Origin: CAVXDY01 sp963721335
Lineage (GTDB): Bacteria; Actinomycetota; Thermoleophilia; Miltoncostaeales; Miltoncostaeaceae
Direction of reading: 5' to 3'
DNA: 64,000 nucleotides
Assembly: GCA_963721335.1 (NCBI GenBank)
Contig: CAVRIV010000005.1
Coordinates: 313,216-377,215 of the forward strand
This document shows positions 45,331-54,539 of this stretch, in pieces. Both the position numbers and the translations under genes were made by a program. Each line of letters opens with the position of its first letter. Position 1 is the first letter of the stretch. Below the pieces are notes generated by a model. That model was given only the letters and a program-made list of their open reading frames with translations. It was not told the origin of the DNA and did not search any database.

Positions 45331-45638
45331 TCGCCTCTTTCTCTCTCGGCCTGCTCGGCGGCGACCTTCAGGCGGTCCAGCCCGCCGGCCCAGAACTCGT
45401 CGAGAAAGCTACGCAGCCCGTCCAGGCCCTCGGGCCGGACGCGGTACAGCCGCCGCGTGCCCTCGCGGCGCTCGGTGAGCAGGCCGGCGCCCTTGAGCAC
45501 GGTGAGGTGCTGGGAGACGGCGGGGCGTGTGATCTCGAAGTGGGAGGCGATCTCCCCCGCGCTCATCTCGTCCGAGCCCACGAGCCGGAGGATCGTGCGC
45601 CGGCGGGGCTCGGCGATCGCGCGCAGGGCGGCTTCCAT
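45327..45638 (-). CDS. ArsR-family transcriptional regulator
   Basis: 103 residues with a winged helix: AIAEPRRRTILRLVGSDEMS, AGEIASHFEITRPAVSQHLT, VLKGAGLLTERREGTRRLYR. No metal-binding Cys cluster, so not a metal sensor of the ArsR/SmtB type; it fits the SRPBCC-linked subfamily. Start ATG 45638 lies only 7 bases past a -10 box, implying a leaderless transcript, and direct repeats in the promoter suggest autoregulation. Confidence 0.94.
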   Translation of the reverse strand: MEAALRAIAEPRRRTILRLVGSDEMSAGEIASHFEITRPAVSQHLTVLKGAGLLTERREGTRRLYRVRPEGLDGLRSFLDEFWAGGLDRLKVAAEQAERERGE

Positions 45639-45645
45639 GCGAGCA

Positions 45646-45677
45646 AGTATAAGCGCTCACTAACGTAAGCGCCAACT
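45646..45677 (-). promoter_or_regulatory. promoter/operator of the ArsR-SRPBCC-YCII unit
   Basis: Minus strand shows TTGGCG, an 18-base spacer and TATACT, ending 7 bases before the ArsR ATG. Direct repeats GCGCTTA occur twice, one overlapping the -35 and one just before the -10, likely the ArsR binding site. One of the few AT-rich stretches of the window. Confidence 0.6.
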
Positions 45678-45681
45678 GACT

Positions 45682-48001
45682 CTACCGGGGCTCGAGCCTC
45701 ACGACCGCCGGCGCCCCTGCTCTCGCATCCAGCCATCTCGCGAACTCGGCCGGCGGCATCGGCCGGCCCAGGTGGAAGCCCTGCCCGACGTCGCAGCCCA
45801 GGTCCCGCAGGGTCTGTTGGATCTCCCGGCTCTCGATCCCCTCGGCGACCACCTGGAGGCCGAGGTTGTGCCCGAGCTCGATGGTCGAGCGCACGATCAT
45901 CGCGTCCGCGGCATCCGTGGACATGTTGCATCACGAAGGAGCGATCGATCTTCAGGACGCGGATCGGCAGGCTCTTGAGCTGGTTCAGCGAGGTGTATCC
46001 GACACCGAAGTCATCGATCGAGAGCACCACGCCGGTCTCGTCGAGAGGCCGGAGCACCTCGAGGGCGCGCGCCGTGTTCCCCATCAGCGCGGTCTCGGTG
46101 AGCTCGAGCTCGAGCCGGTCGGGGGAGATCCCGAAGCGTTCGAGGCGCGCGGCGACGGCATCGGCGAACTCGGTGTCGAGCAGGTTGCGCGCGGAGATGT
46201 TGACCGCCACCGAGAGCAGGTGGCCATCGCTCTCCCACCTGCCGCACTCCTCCAGAGCACGGCTGAGCACATGGAGGGTGAGCGCCTTCATCAGCGTCGT
46301 GTGCTCGGCGAGCGGGATGAACTCGCCCGGGGAGAGCAGCCCGCGCTCGGGGTGCTGCCAGCGCACGAGCGCCTCCGCTCCGAGGAGCTCGCCGCTCGCG
46401 AGGTCCATCTTCGGCTGGTAGTGCAGCACGAGCTCGTCCTGCTCGATCGCCCTCCGCAGCTCTCCCACCAGCGCGAGTCGCTCCGGGCTGTATTCGTCCT
46501 GCTCGGTGCCGTAGACCGAGAACGGGAGGGACTCCGACTTGGCGGTGTACATCGCGACGTCGGCTCGCTGGAGCAGCTCGGTGACGTCGGCGCCGTGGTC
46601 CGGGAAGAGCGCGATCCCGATGCTCGCCTCGGTGTCGAGGGACAGGCCCTCGACGACGATCGACTCGGAGATGGCGTCGCCCAGCTCCATCGCGACCCGC
46701 TCGGCGGAGGCCGCATCGGGGACGTTGGAGAGGAGCACGGCGAACTCGTCTCCTCCGAGGCGGGCGACGGTGTCGCTCTCCCGCAGCCTGCCCCGCAGCC
46801 GGTGTGCGACCTCCTCGAGGAGGAGGTCGCCGCAGTGATGGCCGAGGGTGTCGTTGACCTCCTTGAAGCGGTCGAGGTCGATGATCATCACCGCGGCCCG
46901 CTCACCCTGGCGCCGGGCACGGTTGATCACCTGCTCCACCCGGTCATGGAACAGGCGGCGATTGGGCAGTCCGGTGAGCGCGTCGGTCACCGCCTGGGCG
47001 ATGTTCTCGCGGAAGGTCAGCCCCGCTCGGGCCACGCAGACCACGAGCGCCGCTGCCGCAAGCCAGACCGCCAGCACCATCGTGCGCACGTAGTGGTCGT
47101 AGACCAGCAGGCTGATCGACCCGAACACGACGGCGGCGGGCAGGACCATCACGCTCCACCCCTCCAGGCGTCCTGCGCGGACGCGCGGCGAGGGCTGCCA
47201 GGCCGCGAGGCCCAGGAAGACCATGCCGAGGGGCCAGAAGAGATCCACCAGGCTCCCCTCGGTGTAGGTGCCCGCGGCGATCTGAAAGAGGTAGACGCTG
47301 TCGGCCAGCGCGAGGGTCAGGCACGCCGCGACGAGCAGCCCGATGGCGCGGCCGGGGCGCCAGCCCATGAGGCCGGCGAGCGCCGTCACCAGAGCGAGGA
47401 TCACCAGGTCGCAGAGCGGATAGGCGAGGTTGGCGGCGACGGCCGCGGCGGTGCCGCCCTCGTTCCCGACGAGGATCGGCGGCAGGAGGATGGCCATCCC
47501 GACGGCCGCCACGACGAGGACCGCGGCGAGCCCGTCGAGCCACTGGCTGGCGTGGAACCGGCGCACGCGGGCGCGGACCAGCAGTACGAGGCCGACGTAG
47601 ACGAAGGGGTAGAAGGACAGGTAGAGGCCGTCGGCGATCGACGGGTACGGGACCTCCTCCGCGTCGGCGAACGCCACCAGCCAGTAGATGTCCCCGGCCC
47701 CCCAGGCGAGGGCGCCGAGGCCGATCATGGTCCAGGCCAGCCGCTCCGTCCGCACGAGGACGACCCGGGCCAGGATGCCGATCCCGCTGGCGGCGATGAG
47801 GATCTCGAAGAGCCAGTCGTCGAGGAGGGCCGACGGCTCGAAGCCGGCGCGCGAGACCAGGCCGACGCGCGCGCCGTAGACGAGCAGGCCCACCACGACG
47901 ATCGCCCAGCCGCTGAGCACCACGGCGCTCAGACGGGGCGTGAGATTCCCGGCGAGAAGTGGCATATCGGCTCTATCGGCATCGACGGGCTCGATCGGCA
48001 T
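45682..48001 (-). CDS. membrane GGDEF-EAL c-di-GMP enzyme (one frame break)
   Basis: About 772 residues. Roughly nine membrane helices (residues 15-330), then GGDEF: DALTGLPNRRLFHDRVEQV, DLDRFKEVNDTLGHHCGDLL, and RLGGDEFAVLL preceded by an RESD inhibitory site. EAL: LHYQPKMDLASGELLGAEAL with EAL, VRWQHPERG, NISARNL, LELTETALM, IDDFGVGYTSLNQLKSLP, LKIDRSFV; a one-base insertion near 45925 breaks the last 80 residues (DAMIVRSTIELGHNLGLQVV, EGIES, GFHLGRPMP). Both cyclase and phosphodiesterase residues look intact, so the net activity on cyclic-di-GMP is uncertain. ATG 48001 or 47965 is the likely start. Confidence 0.9.
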
Positions 48002-48121
48002 CGACCGGCCCGTCGGCGCCGGGCCCGGCACGCGAGTCCCGCCTTCGGCTCGATGTCTGGCTCCCAGCGGGACAGGCGAAATAGGTTGTCTTCGCCCCGT
48101 TTCTTACTTCAGGGGGGAACG

Positions 48122-49337
48122 ATGGCCAGTCAGACCTTCGTGAACGAGACGCCGGTCACGATCGACGCCGGACCGCCGAGCGTCGTCACGTCTCAGATCA
48201 CGGTGAGCGGCCTGGGCGGGGCCCTCGTCGACGATGCGGAGGTCATGGTCGACATCGACCACACCTGGGACGGCGACCTCACGCTGAGCCTCGTCAACCC
48301 CGGCGGGGCCCGCGTCGTACTGGCCGATCGGCGCGGAGGACAGCGCGACCACTTCCGCCAGACGCTCTTCAGGTCCGGAGCGCCCACGTCGATCGTGAAC
48401 GGCGTCCCTCCGTTCCAGGGCCCGTTCCGCCCGGAGGGCGACCTCGGAGACTTTCGCAACGGTCCCGCCGAGGGCCCCTGGACTCTCGAGGTGCGCGATC
48501 GCGCCTTCCAGGACGGCGGCAAACTCACGCGCTGGAGCCTCACCATCGCCACGTCCGCGCCGTCCGCGCCGGCGTTCGTGATCGACGTGAGATTCCGCGG
48601 CGGCCTCACGACAGCGCAGCAGTCCGCGTTCGCCCTCGCCGCAGAGCGATGGTCGAAGATCATCGTCGGCGACCTCCCGGACGTGCGCGTCGGCACGCGA
48701 GGTGGTCGACGACGTCGTCATCGAGGCCGAGGGGGTGCCGATCGATGGCCCTCAGGGAACCCTCGGCCAGGCCGGCCCGACCCGGCTGCGGCCGGGGACC
48801 TTCCTTCCGGCGTGGGGCGTCATGTCCTTCGACACGGCGGACCTCGCCCAGATGGAGGCGGACGGCAGCCTGGTGCGCGTGATCATGCATGAGATGGGAC
48901 ACGTCCTCGGGTTCGGCACCATCTGGAGCCAGCTCGGGCTGCGGCAGGGGGCCGGGACCGTGAACCCCCGCTTCACCGGGGCCAACGCGATGCGCGAATT
49001 CGCCGCGCTCAGGGAGGGCGCCGCGACGGAGGCGGTCCCCCTGGCGAACGTCGGGGGGCCCGGCACGATCGATGCGCATTGGCGGGAGCTCGTCTTCGGC
49101 AACGAGCTCATGACGGGATTCCTCAACAGCGGTCTCAACCCGGTCAGCCGGGTCACCATCGGAGCGTTCGAGGACATGGGCTACCAGGTGGACTACGGCG
49201 TCGCCGATCCGTACGCCCTCCCGAGCTCGCTCATGCTCGCGATCATGGGGGTCGGCGTGGAGCGGGAGGACCACGGCGGTCACGGCATCGTCCTCGTTCC
49301 GCATCAGGTCGTCCTGCCCGAGGACGCGCTCGTCTGA
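48122..49337 (+). CDS. P-domain plus leishmanolysin-like metalloprotease (one frame break)
   Basis: About 404 residues. The first 150 residues are a proprotein-convertase P domain (VDIDHTWDGDLTLSLVNPGG, LGDFRNGPAEGPWTLEVRDR). After a linker, a zinc protease domain has HEMGHVLGFGTIW (HExxHxxGxG), later His/Met region near ANVGGPGTIDAHW and SRVTIGAFEDMGYQVDYGVA (the third-ligand side with Met-turn-like sequence). A one-base insertion near 48701 breaks the frame. No signal peptide is visible at ATG 48122 (GGGGGG site), so export would need another route or an upstream start. Predicted extracellular proteolysis. Confidence 0.8.
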
Positions 49338-49351
49338 CGGCCCGCGGGCGA

Positions 49352-49894
49352 TCACGGGGGTTGCCCCGTGGCGACCCGCTCCGCGAGCCCGAGAAGCAGC
49401 AGCTCGATGGCGCGAAGGTCCGTGAGCGCCGCCACCTCGGGGTACTCCCGGGCGGCGGCCGCGAGCCCGTCCACGGCCACCTCGTGTCGCCGGCCGTCGG
49501 CCGCGACCGCGATCCGCGTGCCGGCGGCATCCAGGTACGGGGGGCCGAGCGGGACGGAGATCGCCTCCGCGCCGCCGCCTGCCTGCGGCTCCGCGCGGCG
49601 GGCGCGGGCCGCATCGAGGTCGCGCGCGACGGCCGCGGAGTCGATGGCGAAGAACCTGTGGCGGTCGACGATGGCGCGCAGGAGCTCCTGCAGCCGCTCC
49701 GGGGGGATCGTCGCCTCCACCGCACGGCCGCCGCCGAAGCGGTCGCCCACCGTGACGTCGCCGTTCGCGCGCACGATCAGGTCGGTGGTGGGCGCGTGGG
49801 ATGGCCCGCCCCCGCCGGACGTCGCCCACTCGAGCACGACATCGTCGGGGACGTCCCGGCCCGGCGGGCCATCGTCCGTCGGGCCCTCTCGCAC
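49352..49894 (-). CDS. hypothetical protein
   Basis: 180 residues, acidic and helical/strand mixed. TTDLIVRANGDVTVGDRFGG, EATIPPERLQELLRAIVDRH and GTRIAVAADGRRHEVAVDGL with EYPEVAALTDLRAIELLLLG are the visible motifs. I do not recognise the family. It follows the cupin gene with a 2-base gap, so translation is coupled. Confidence 0.6.
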   Translation of the reverse strand: MREGPTDDGPPGRDVPDDVVLEWATSGGGGPSHAPTTDLIVRANGDVTVGDRFGGGRAVEATIPPERLQELLRAIVDRHRFFAIDSAAVARDLDAARARRAEPQAGGGAEAISVPLGPPYLDAAGTRIAVAADGRRHEVAVDGLAAAAREYPEVAALTDLRAIELLLLGLAERVATGQPP

Positions 49895-49896
49895 GC

Positions 49897-50310
49897 CTAC
49901 CCGCCCGGGCCCGGAGAGGCCAGGTACTCCTCGTCCGTGACGTGCGAGCCCCAGTGGGTCGCCTCCCCGTCGTCGTCGATCTCGTGGATCGCCAGGTGGG
50001 TCATGAACCAGTGAGGTCCGGCGCCGTGCCAGTGCTCCTCGTCCGGCTCGAACCTCACGGTGTCGCCTGCGCGGATGATCTCGACGGGGCCGCCGCGGCG
50101 CTGGGCGAGGCCCGTGCCCTCGGTCACGTGCAGGACCTGCCCGCGCGGATGCCGGTGCCAGGCCGCTCGGGCGCCGGGGCTGAAGTGCACGCTCACCACC
50201 CGAAACCGCGCGGGCTCCGGGGCGGCGGCGATGTCGTCGATCCAGACCTCTCCGTGGAACCAGTCGGCCCGCCCCCGCGTGGTGGCCGGGCGCGTTCGGG
50301 TGATCTCCAT
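49897..50310 (-). CDS. cupin-domain protein
   Basis: 137 residues. Cupin motif 1 is WHRHPRGQVLHVTEG (H-x-H) with a downstream Glu, motif 2 is EEHWHGAGPHWFMTHLAI. WIDDIAAAPEPARFRVVSVH at the start. Related proteins are carboxymuconolactone-decarboxylase-linked cupins that bind a metal and a small organic ligand. ATG 50310 follows a GGCGAG region; next gene starts 2 bases after its stop. Confidence 0.9.
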   Translation of the reverse strand: MEITRTRPATTRGRADWFHGEVWIDDIAAAPEPARFRVVSVHFSPGARAAWHRHPRGQVLHVTEGTGLAQRRGGPVEIIRAGDTVRFEPDEEHWHGAGPHWFMTHLAIHEIDDDGEATHWGSHVTDEEYLASPGPGG

Positions 50311-50333
50311 GGCTCGCCTCTCGTGGTCGATGC

Positions 50334-51608
50334 TCAGGTCCGGCCGAAGCGCTCGATGTCCTCCTCGAACTCGCGCACCATCGCGCGGGTGAGGGTGGGG
50401 CGCACCGCGGCGGCCGCCACGGCGAAGTCCTCGGTCGTGGCGGGGGAGTCGGCGCCCTCGGCGAGGGCGCGCTCGAAGGCCGCCTGGGCGGCCTTGCGGA
50501 CCGCGAACTCGATGTCGGCCGGGGTGAACAGATCCGTGGCGGCCACGAGCCGGGGAAGGTCCACCTCGCTCTGCGTGACGGCCTGGGTCAGCCGCCGCAG
50601 GAGCGCCTCGCGGGCGGGCGCGTCCGGCGGGCCGATCGGCAGCACGTAGTCGAAGCGCCCGGGGCGCAGCAGGGCCGAGTCGAGCTCCCGGACCGAGTTG
50701 GTCGCGCACACCAGCAGGCGGTCCTCGCGCGAGCGGAAGAGCGGGATGCCCTTCAGCAGCTCGTTCACGACGCCCTCGGTGTCCGGGCGCTGGCCCCGCG
50801 CGCCGGCGATCTCGTCCACCTCGTCGATGAACAGCACGAGGTGCTCGATGCTCTGGACCTGGTCGAAGAACTCGCGCAGGGCCGCGGCCTGGCCGCCCTG
50901 CTCGCCGGGCGCCAGGCGGCTCGGGAAGATCTCGAGGAAGGGCCAGCCGAGCCGGCCGGCGACGGCCTTGGCGAACGTCGTCTTCCCGGTGCCGGGAGGC
51001 CCGAACAGCACCACGGCCTTCGGGGGAGAGACGCCGTGCCGAGCCGCGAGGTCCGGCTCGGCCAGCGGCAGCACCACCCGGCGCTCGATCAGGGCCTTGG
51101 TGTCCTCCATCCCGGCCAGCTCGTTCCAGGCCGACGCGTCGATGAGGCGGCCGCCCAGGGTGCTGAGGGCGTCGAGGTCGGCCGGGCGCAGCGGCTCGCG
51201 CTTCTCGAAGTACTCCACGCCCGGCGTGAGCGTGTAGCCCTGGCGCAGGAAGGCCTCGTGGCCCACGCCGCCCTCGGGCAGCAGCGCGGCGATGCGCCGC
51301 ACGCCCATTCGCAGCAGCCGCTCCTCCAGGGCGTGCAGCAGGGCCGACCCGATGCCCTCGTGGCGCGCCTCCGGGTGGATGGCGATGCGCACCACCCACG
51401 CCCGCTCGCCGGTCACGCGCGCCACGCACGTCCCCACCACGCGTCCGTCGCTGACGGCCACCACCGCGGGCTCCCCGCTTCCGAGGGCCTCGATCACCTC
51501 CGCCACCACGAACAGCGGCGCGTGGCCGCCCTCGGCCGACGCGTTCCACACGCCGACCGCCTCATCCAGGTCCGAGGCGTCGAAGTCCCTGATGTGGGGC
51601 ACGGCCAT
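50334..51608 (-). CDS. GNAT acetyltransferase fused to AAA+ ATPase
   Basis: 424 residues. Residues 1-135: GNAT with VVRIAIHPEARHEGIGSALL (acetyl-CoA loop RxxGxG). Residues 165-400: AAA+ with VVLFGPPGTGKTTFAKAVAG (Walker A), LVLFIDEVDEIAGARG (Walker B), ATNSVRELDSALLRPGRFDY (sensor and Arg finger) and a helical C-terminal lid. The combination is unusual; an ATP-driven remodeller steered by, or regulated through, acetyl-CoA is one reading. Divergent from the hydrogenase operon, 158 bases away. Intact; ATG 51608. Confidence 0.88.
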   Translation of the reverse strand: MAVPHIRDFDASDLDEAVGVWNASAEGGHAPLFVVAEVIEALGSGEPAVVAVSDGRVVGTCVARVTGERAWVVRIAIHPEARHEGIGSALLHALEERLLRMGVRRIAALLPEGGVGHEAFLRQGYTLTPGVEYFEKREPLRPADLDALSTLGGRLIDASAWNELAGMEDTKALIERRVVLPLAEPDLAARHGVSPPKAVVLFGPPGTGKTTFAKAVAGRLGWPFLEIFPSRLAPGEQGGQAAALREFFDQVQSIEHLVLFIDEVDEIAGARGQRPDTEGVVNELLKGIPLFRSREDRLLVCATNSVRELDSALLRPGRFDYVLPIGPPDAPAREALLRRLTQAVTQSEVDLPRLVAATDLFTPADIEFAVRKAAQAAFERALAEGADSPATTEDFAVAAAAVRPTLTRAMVREFEEDIERFGRT

Positions 51609-51681
51609 GGGCGATCTTAGGGCCAGGCACGGGGCGGCGGGTGACGATCGTCCCTGGATCGCGGGCAATCAGCCCCTCGTC

Positions 51682-51711
51682 TTGCATCGCGCAAAGGCCG
51701 TGCGTTACGTT
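51682..51711 (+). promoter_or_regulatory. possible promoter of the hydrogenase operon
   Basis: TTGCAT, an 18-base spacer and TACGTT (weak -10) in the 158-base divergent gap before hypC at 51767; the -35 lies in a TTGC/GCAA inverted repeat. A GAAAGAAGG ribosome site is near 51750. The recurrent element is absent here. Confidence 0.35.
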
Positions 51712-51766
51712 CAGCACAAGTCACCACCGACTTTCTCGCCCCTCGCCGGAAAGAAGGTTCCGACCC

Positions 51767-52048
51767 ATGTGCCTGGCCATCCCCGGCCAGATCGTCGAGG
51801 TCGTCGACGAGCCCAACCGGCTCGCTGCGGTGGACGTCGCGGGCGTCGTGAGGAACGTGAACATCGGCCTCCTCGACGAGGACGAGGACGGCGGTGCGGG
51901 CCCCGGCGACTGGGTCCTCATCCACGTGGGCTTCGCCCTCTCGAAGGTCGACGAGGAGGAGGCGCTCGCCACGCGCAAGCTCCTCGAGGCCATGGGCGAG
52001 GACTACGAGCAGGAGCTCGAGGACCTCCGCAAGAGCCTGATCGAGTGA
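51767..52048 (+). CDS. hypC: HypC/HupF hydrogenase maturation chaperone
   Basis: 93 residues. MCLAIPGQIVEVVDEPNRLA starts with the essential Cys-2, and VDVAGVVRNVNIGLLDEDED, GDWVLIHVGFALSKVDEEEA are family motifs. HypC with HypD carries the Fe(CN)2CO group to the large subunit. First gene of the operon; ATG 51767. Confidence 0.98.
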   Translation: MCLAIPGQIVEVVDEPNRLAAVDVAGVVRNVNIGLLDEDEDGGAGPGDWVLIHVGFALSKVDEEEALATRKLLEAMGEDYEQELEDLRKSLIE

Positions 52049-52066
52049 ACGGATGCTGATGTAGCC

Positions 52067-52312
52067 ATGGCCTCCGAGGGCCCGCCCACCTTCTGCACGA
52101 CCGACCATGGATGTGTCACCTGCGCGGACGAGGGGGTGGAGGTGCGGGTCGTCGGCATGGGCCAGGAGGGCCTCGCCGACTGCATCGACCCCGCCGGAGT
52201 GCACGGGGAGGTGGACGCCTCCCTCGTCGGGGAGGTGGTGCCGGGGGATGCGCTGCTCGTCCATGCCGGCGTCGCCCTCGTGCGCCTCGAGCGTGAGGCG
52301 GTGGCGCCGTGA
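52067..52312 (+). CDS. second HypC-like protein with N-terminal Cys cluster
   Basis: 81 residues. The body (VRVVGMGQEGLADCIDPAGV, HGEVDASLVGEVVPGDALLV, HAGVALVRLE) is a HypC beta barrel, but the N terminus lacks MC and instead carries FCTTDHGCVTCADEG with three Cys. Such companions are seen in actinobacterial hydrogenase operons. It may act with HypD or as a carrier for another ligand. Overlaps hypD by 4 bases (GTGA). Confidence 0.9.
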   Translation: MASEGPPTFCTTDHGCVTCADEGVEVRVVGMGQEGLADCIDPAGVHGEVDASLVGEVVPGDALLVHAGVALVRLEREAVAP

Positions 52313-53424
52313 GGTTCGTGGAGGAGTTCCGGGACCCTGACCTGGGGCGGGCGCTGGCCGGCGAGATCCTGTCGGCGGTCGAGCCCGGGCGCCACTACAA
52401 GGTGATGGAGGTCTGCGGGGGGCACACCCACTCCATCTACAAGTACGGCGTCGACGACCTCCTGCCGGCCAACGTCGAGCTCGTGCACGGCCCGGGGTGC
52501 CCGGTCTGCGTGATCCCGATGGGGCGCGTGGACGACGGCATCGCCATCGCCCGCGAGCCCGGCGTGATCTTCACCTGCTTCGGCGACATGATGCGCGTGC
52601 CGGGGGCCGAGGGCAGCCTGCTGGACGCCAAGGCCGAGGGCGCCGACATCCGGATGGTCTACTCGCCGCTGGACGCGCTGCGGATCGCCCGCGAGAACCC
52701 GGACCGCGAGGTCGTCTTCTTCGCGATCGGCTTCGAGACCACCGCCCCCTCCACCGCGCTCACCCTGAAGCGCGCCAAGGCCGAGGGCATCCGCAACTTC
52801 TCGTGCATGTGCAACCACGTGCTGATCGTGCCGCCGCTGCGCGCCCTGCTGGAGAGCCCGGACCTGCGCCTCGACGGCTTCGTGGGACCCGGGCACGTCT
52901 CGACCGTGGTGGGTGCGCGGCCCTTCGAGTTCATCCCGGCCGACTACGGCAAGCCGGTGGTGATCGCGGGCTTCGAGCCGCTCGACATCCTCCAGGCGAT
53001 CCACATGATCCTCCTCCAGCTCGCGGCCGGCCGCTGCGAGGTGGAGAACCAGTACACCCGGGTCGTTCCCTGGGAGGGGAACACGACGGCGCTCGCGGTG
53101 CTGGCGGAGGTCTTCGCGCTGCGGCCGCACTTCGAGTGGCGGGGCCTCGGCTTCATCTCCCAGAGCGCCCTGCGCCTGTCCGACGCGTACGCCGACCTCG
53201 ACGCCGAGCTGCGCTTCTCGGTGCCCGGCGTGCGCGTGGCCGACCCCAAGGCATGCCAGTGCGGCGAGGTGCTCAAGGGCGTCATCAAGCCCTGGGAGTG
53301 CAAGGTCTTCGGCACCGCCTGCACGCCGGAGCGCCCGATCGGCACCTGCATGGTGTCCTCGGAGGGCGCCTGCGCGGCCTACTACAACTACGGCCGCTTC
53401 GCGCGCGAGCGAGAGGTGGTCTGA
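52309..53424 (+). CDS. hypD: HypD Fe-ligand assembly protein
   Basis: 371 residues, normal length. VMEVCGGHTHSIYKYGVDDL (CGGH), LVHGPGCPVCVIPMG (GPGCPVC), CPVC-redox and later KACQCGEVLKGVIKPWECKV, FGTACTPERPIGTCMVSSEG (4Fe-4S Cys set) are all present. Scaffold for the Fe(CN)2CO unit with HypC. GTG 52309 overlaps the previous stop. Intact. Confidence 0.99.
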   Translation: MRFVEEFRDPDLGRALAGEILSAVEPGRHYKVMEVCGGHTHSIYKYGVDDLLPANVELVHGPGCPVCVIPMGRVDDGIAIAREPGVIFTCFGDMMRVPGAEGSLLDAKAEGADIRMVYSPLDALRIARENPDREVVFFAIGFETTAPSTALTLKRAKAEGIRNFSCMCNHVLIVPPLRALLESPDLRLDGFVGPGHVSTVVGARPFEFIPADYGKPVVIAGFEPLDILQAIHMILLQLAAGRCEVENQYTRVVPWEGNTTALAVLAEVFALRPHFEWRGLGFISQSALRLSDAYADLDAELRFSVPGVRVADPKACQCGEVLKGVIKPWECKVFGTACTPERPIGTCMVSSEGACAAYYNYGRFAREREVV

Positions 53425-53427
53425 CGG

Positions 53428-54523
53428 ATGGCCGAGCGCACCGCCGTCTCCGACCGCGAGCAGGTGGTCCTCGACCGCATCGAGGTCGCGCGCGCCAAGC
53501 GGGCGAGGTTCCGCGACCCGCGCATCACCATGGCCCACGGCGCGGGCGGCCGCGCCAGCCAGACGCTGATCGAGGGGATGCTGGTGCCCGCCCTCGGCGC
53601 GCCGGATCCGGCCGCGCTGGGCGACTCGGCGCTCCTGTCGGTGGGCGGCGTGGAGCTGGCGATGACCACCGACAGCTTCGTGGTGACCCCGCTGCGCTTC
53701 CCCGGCGGCTCGATCGGCGACCTCGCGGTGAACGGGACGGTGAACGACCTCGCCGTGGCCGGGGCCCGCCCGGTGGCCCTGACCCTGGCGCTCGTCCTCG
53801 AGGAGGGGCTGGCCGCGGGGGACCTCCAGGCGGAGGTCGACGCCATCGCGGCCGCCGCGGCCGCCGCCGGGGTGTCCGTGGTGGCCGGCGACACCAAGGT
53901 GGTCGAGCGCGGCCACGCCGACGGCATGTACGTCACCACGACGGGCCTCGGGCACGTCGACCCGCGGGCGAGCCTGTCCCCGGACGCGCTTCGCCCGGGC
54001 GACCGGATCCTGGTCTCGGGGCCGGTGGGCACGCACGGGATGGCGATCATGCTGGCGCGCGGCGAGTTCGAGCTCGACGCGCGACATCGTCTCCGACACG
54101 CGGTCGCTGTGGCCCATGGTCAACGCGATGCTGGACGCCGCGGGGCCGGGCCTGCGCTGCCTGCGCGACGCCACGAGGGGCGGCGCGGCATCGGTGTTGA
54201 ACGAGCTGGCGCGCGCCTCCGGCGTGGCCATGATCGTGCGCGAGGGCGACGTCCCGGTGGAGCCGGCGGTGCGCGGCGCGGCCGAGATCCTGGGGATCGA
54301 CCCCATGTACGTGGCCAACGAGGGCGTCCTCGTCGCCGCGGTGGCGCCCGAGGCGGCCGAGGCCGCCCTGGAGGCGATGCGGGCGACGCCGGGAGGCGAG
54401 CGCGCGAGAGAGATCGGCGAGGTGCGGACGGAACCACCCGGGATGGTGCTGGTGCAGACGGCGTTCGGGGGCAAGCGAGTGATGGACCAGCTCGTGGGCG
54501 ACCCGTTGCCGAGGATCTGTTGA
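53428..54523 (+). CDS. hypE: HypE thiocarbamate dehydratase (one frame break)
   Basis: About 365 residues once joined. AHGAGGRASQTLIEGMLVPA, DSALLSVGGVELAMTTDSFV, GSIGDLAVNGTVNDLAVAGA, VVAGDTKVVERGHADGMYVT, GPVGTHGMAIMLARGEFEL, and after correction of a one-base insertion near 54081 DIVSDTRSLWPMVNAMLDA, GLRCLRDATRGGAASVLNEL, and the C-terminal LPRIC whose last Cys carries the CN precursor. Makes the CN- ligand from carbamoyl received from HypF. Confidence 0.95.
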
Positions 54524-54539
54524 GCGGAAGGGGACGCTG

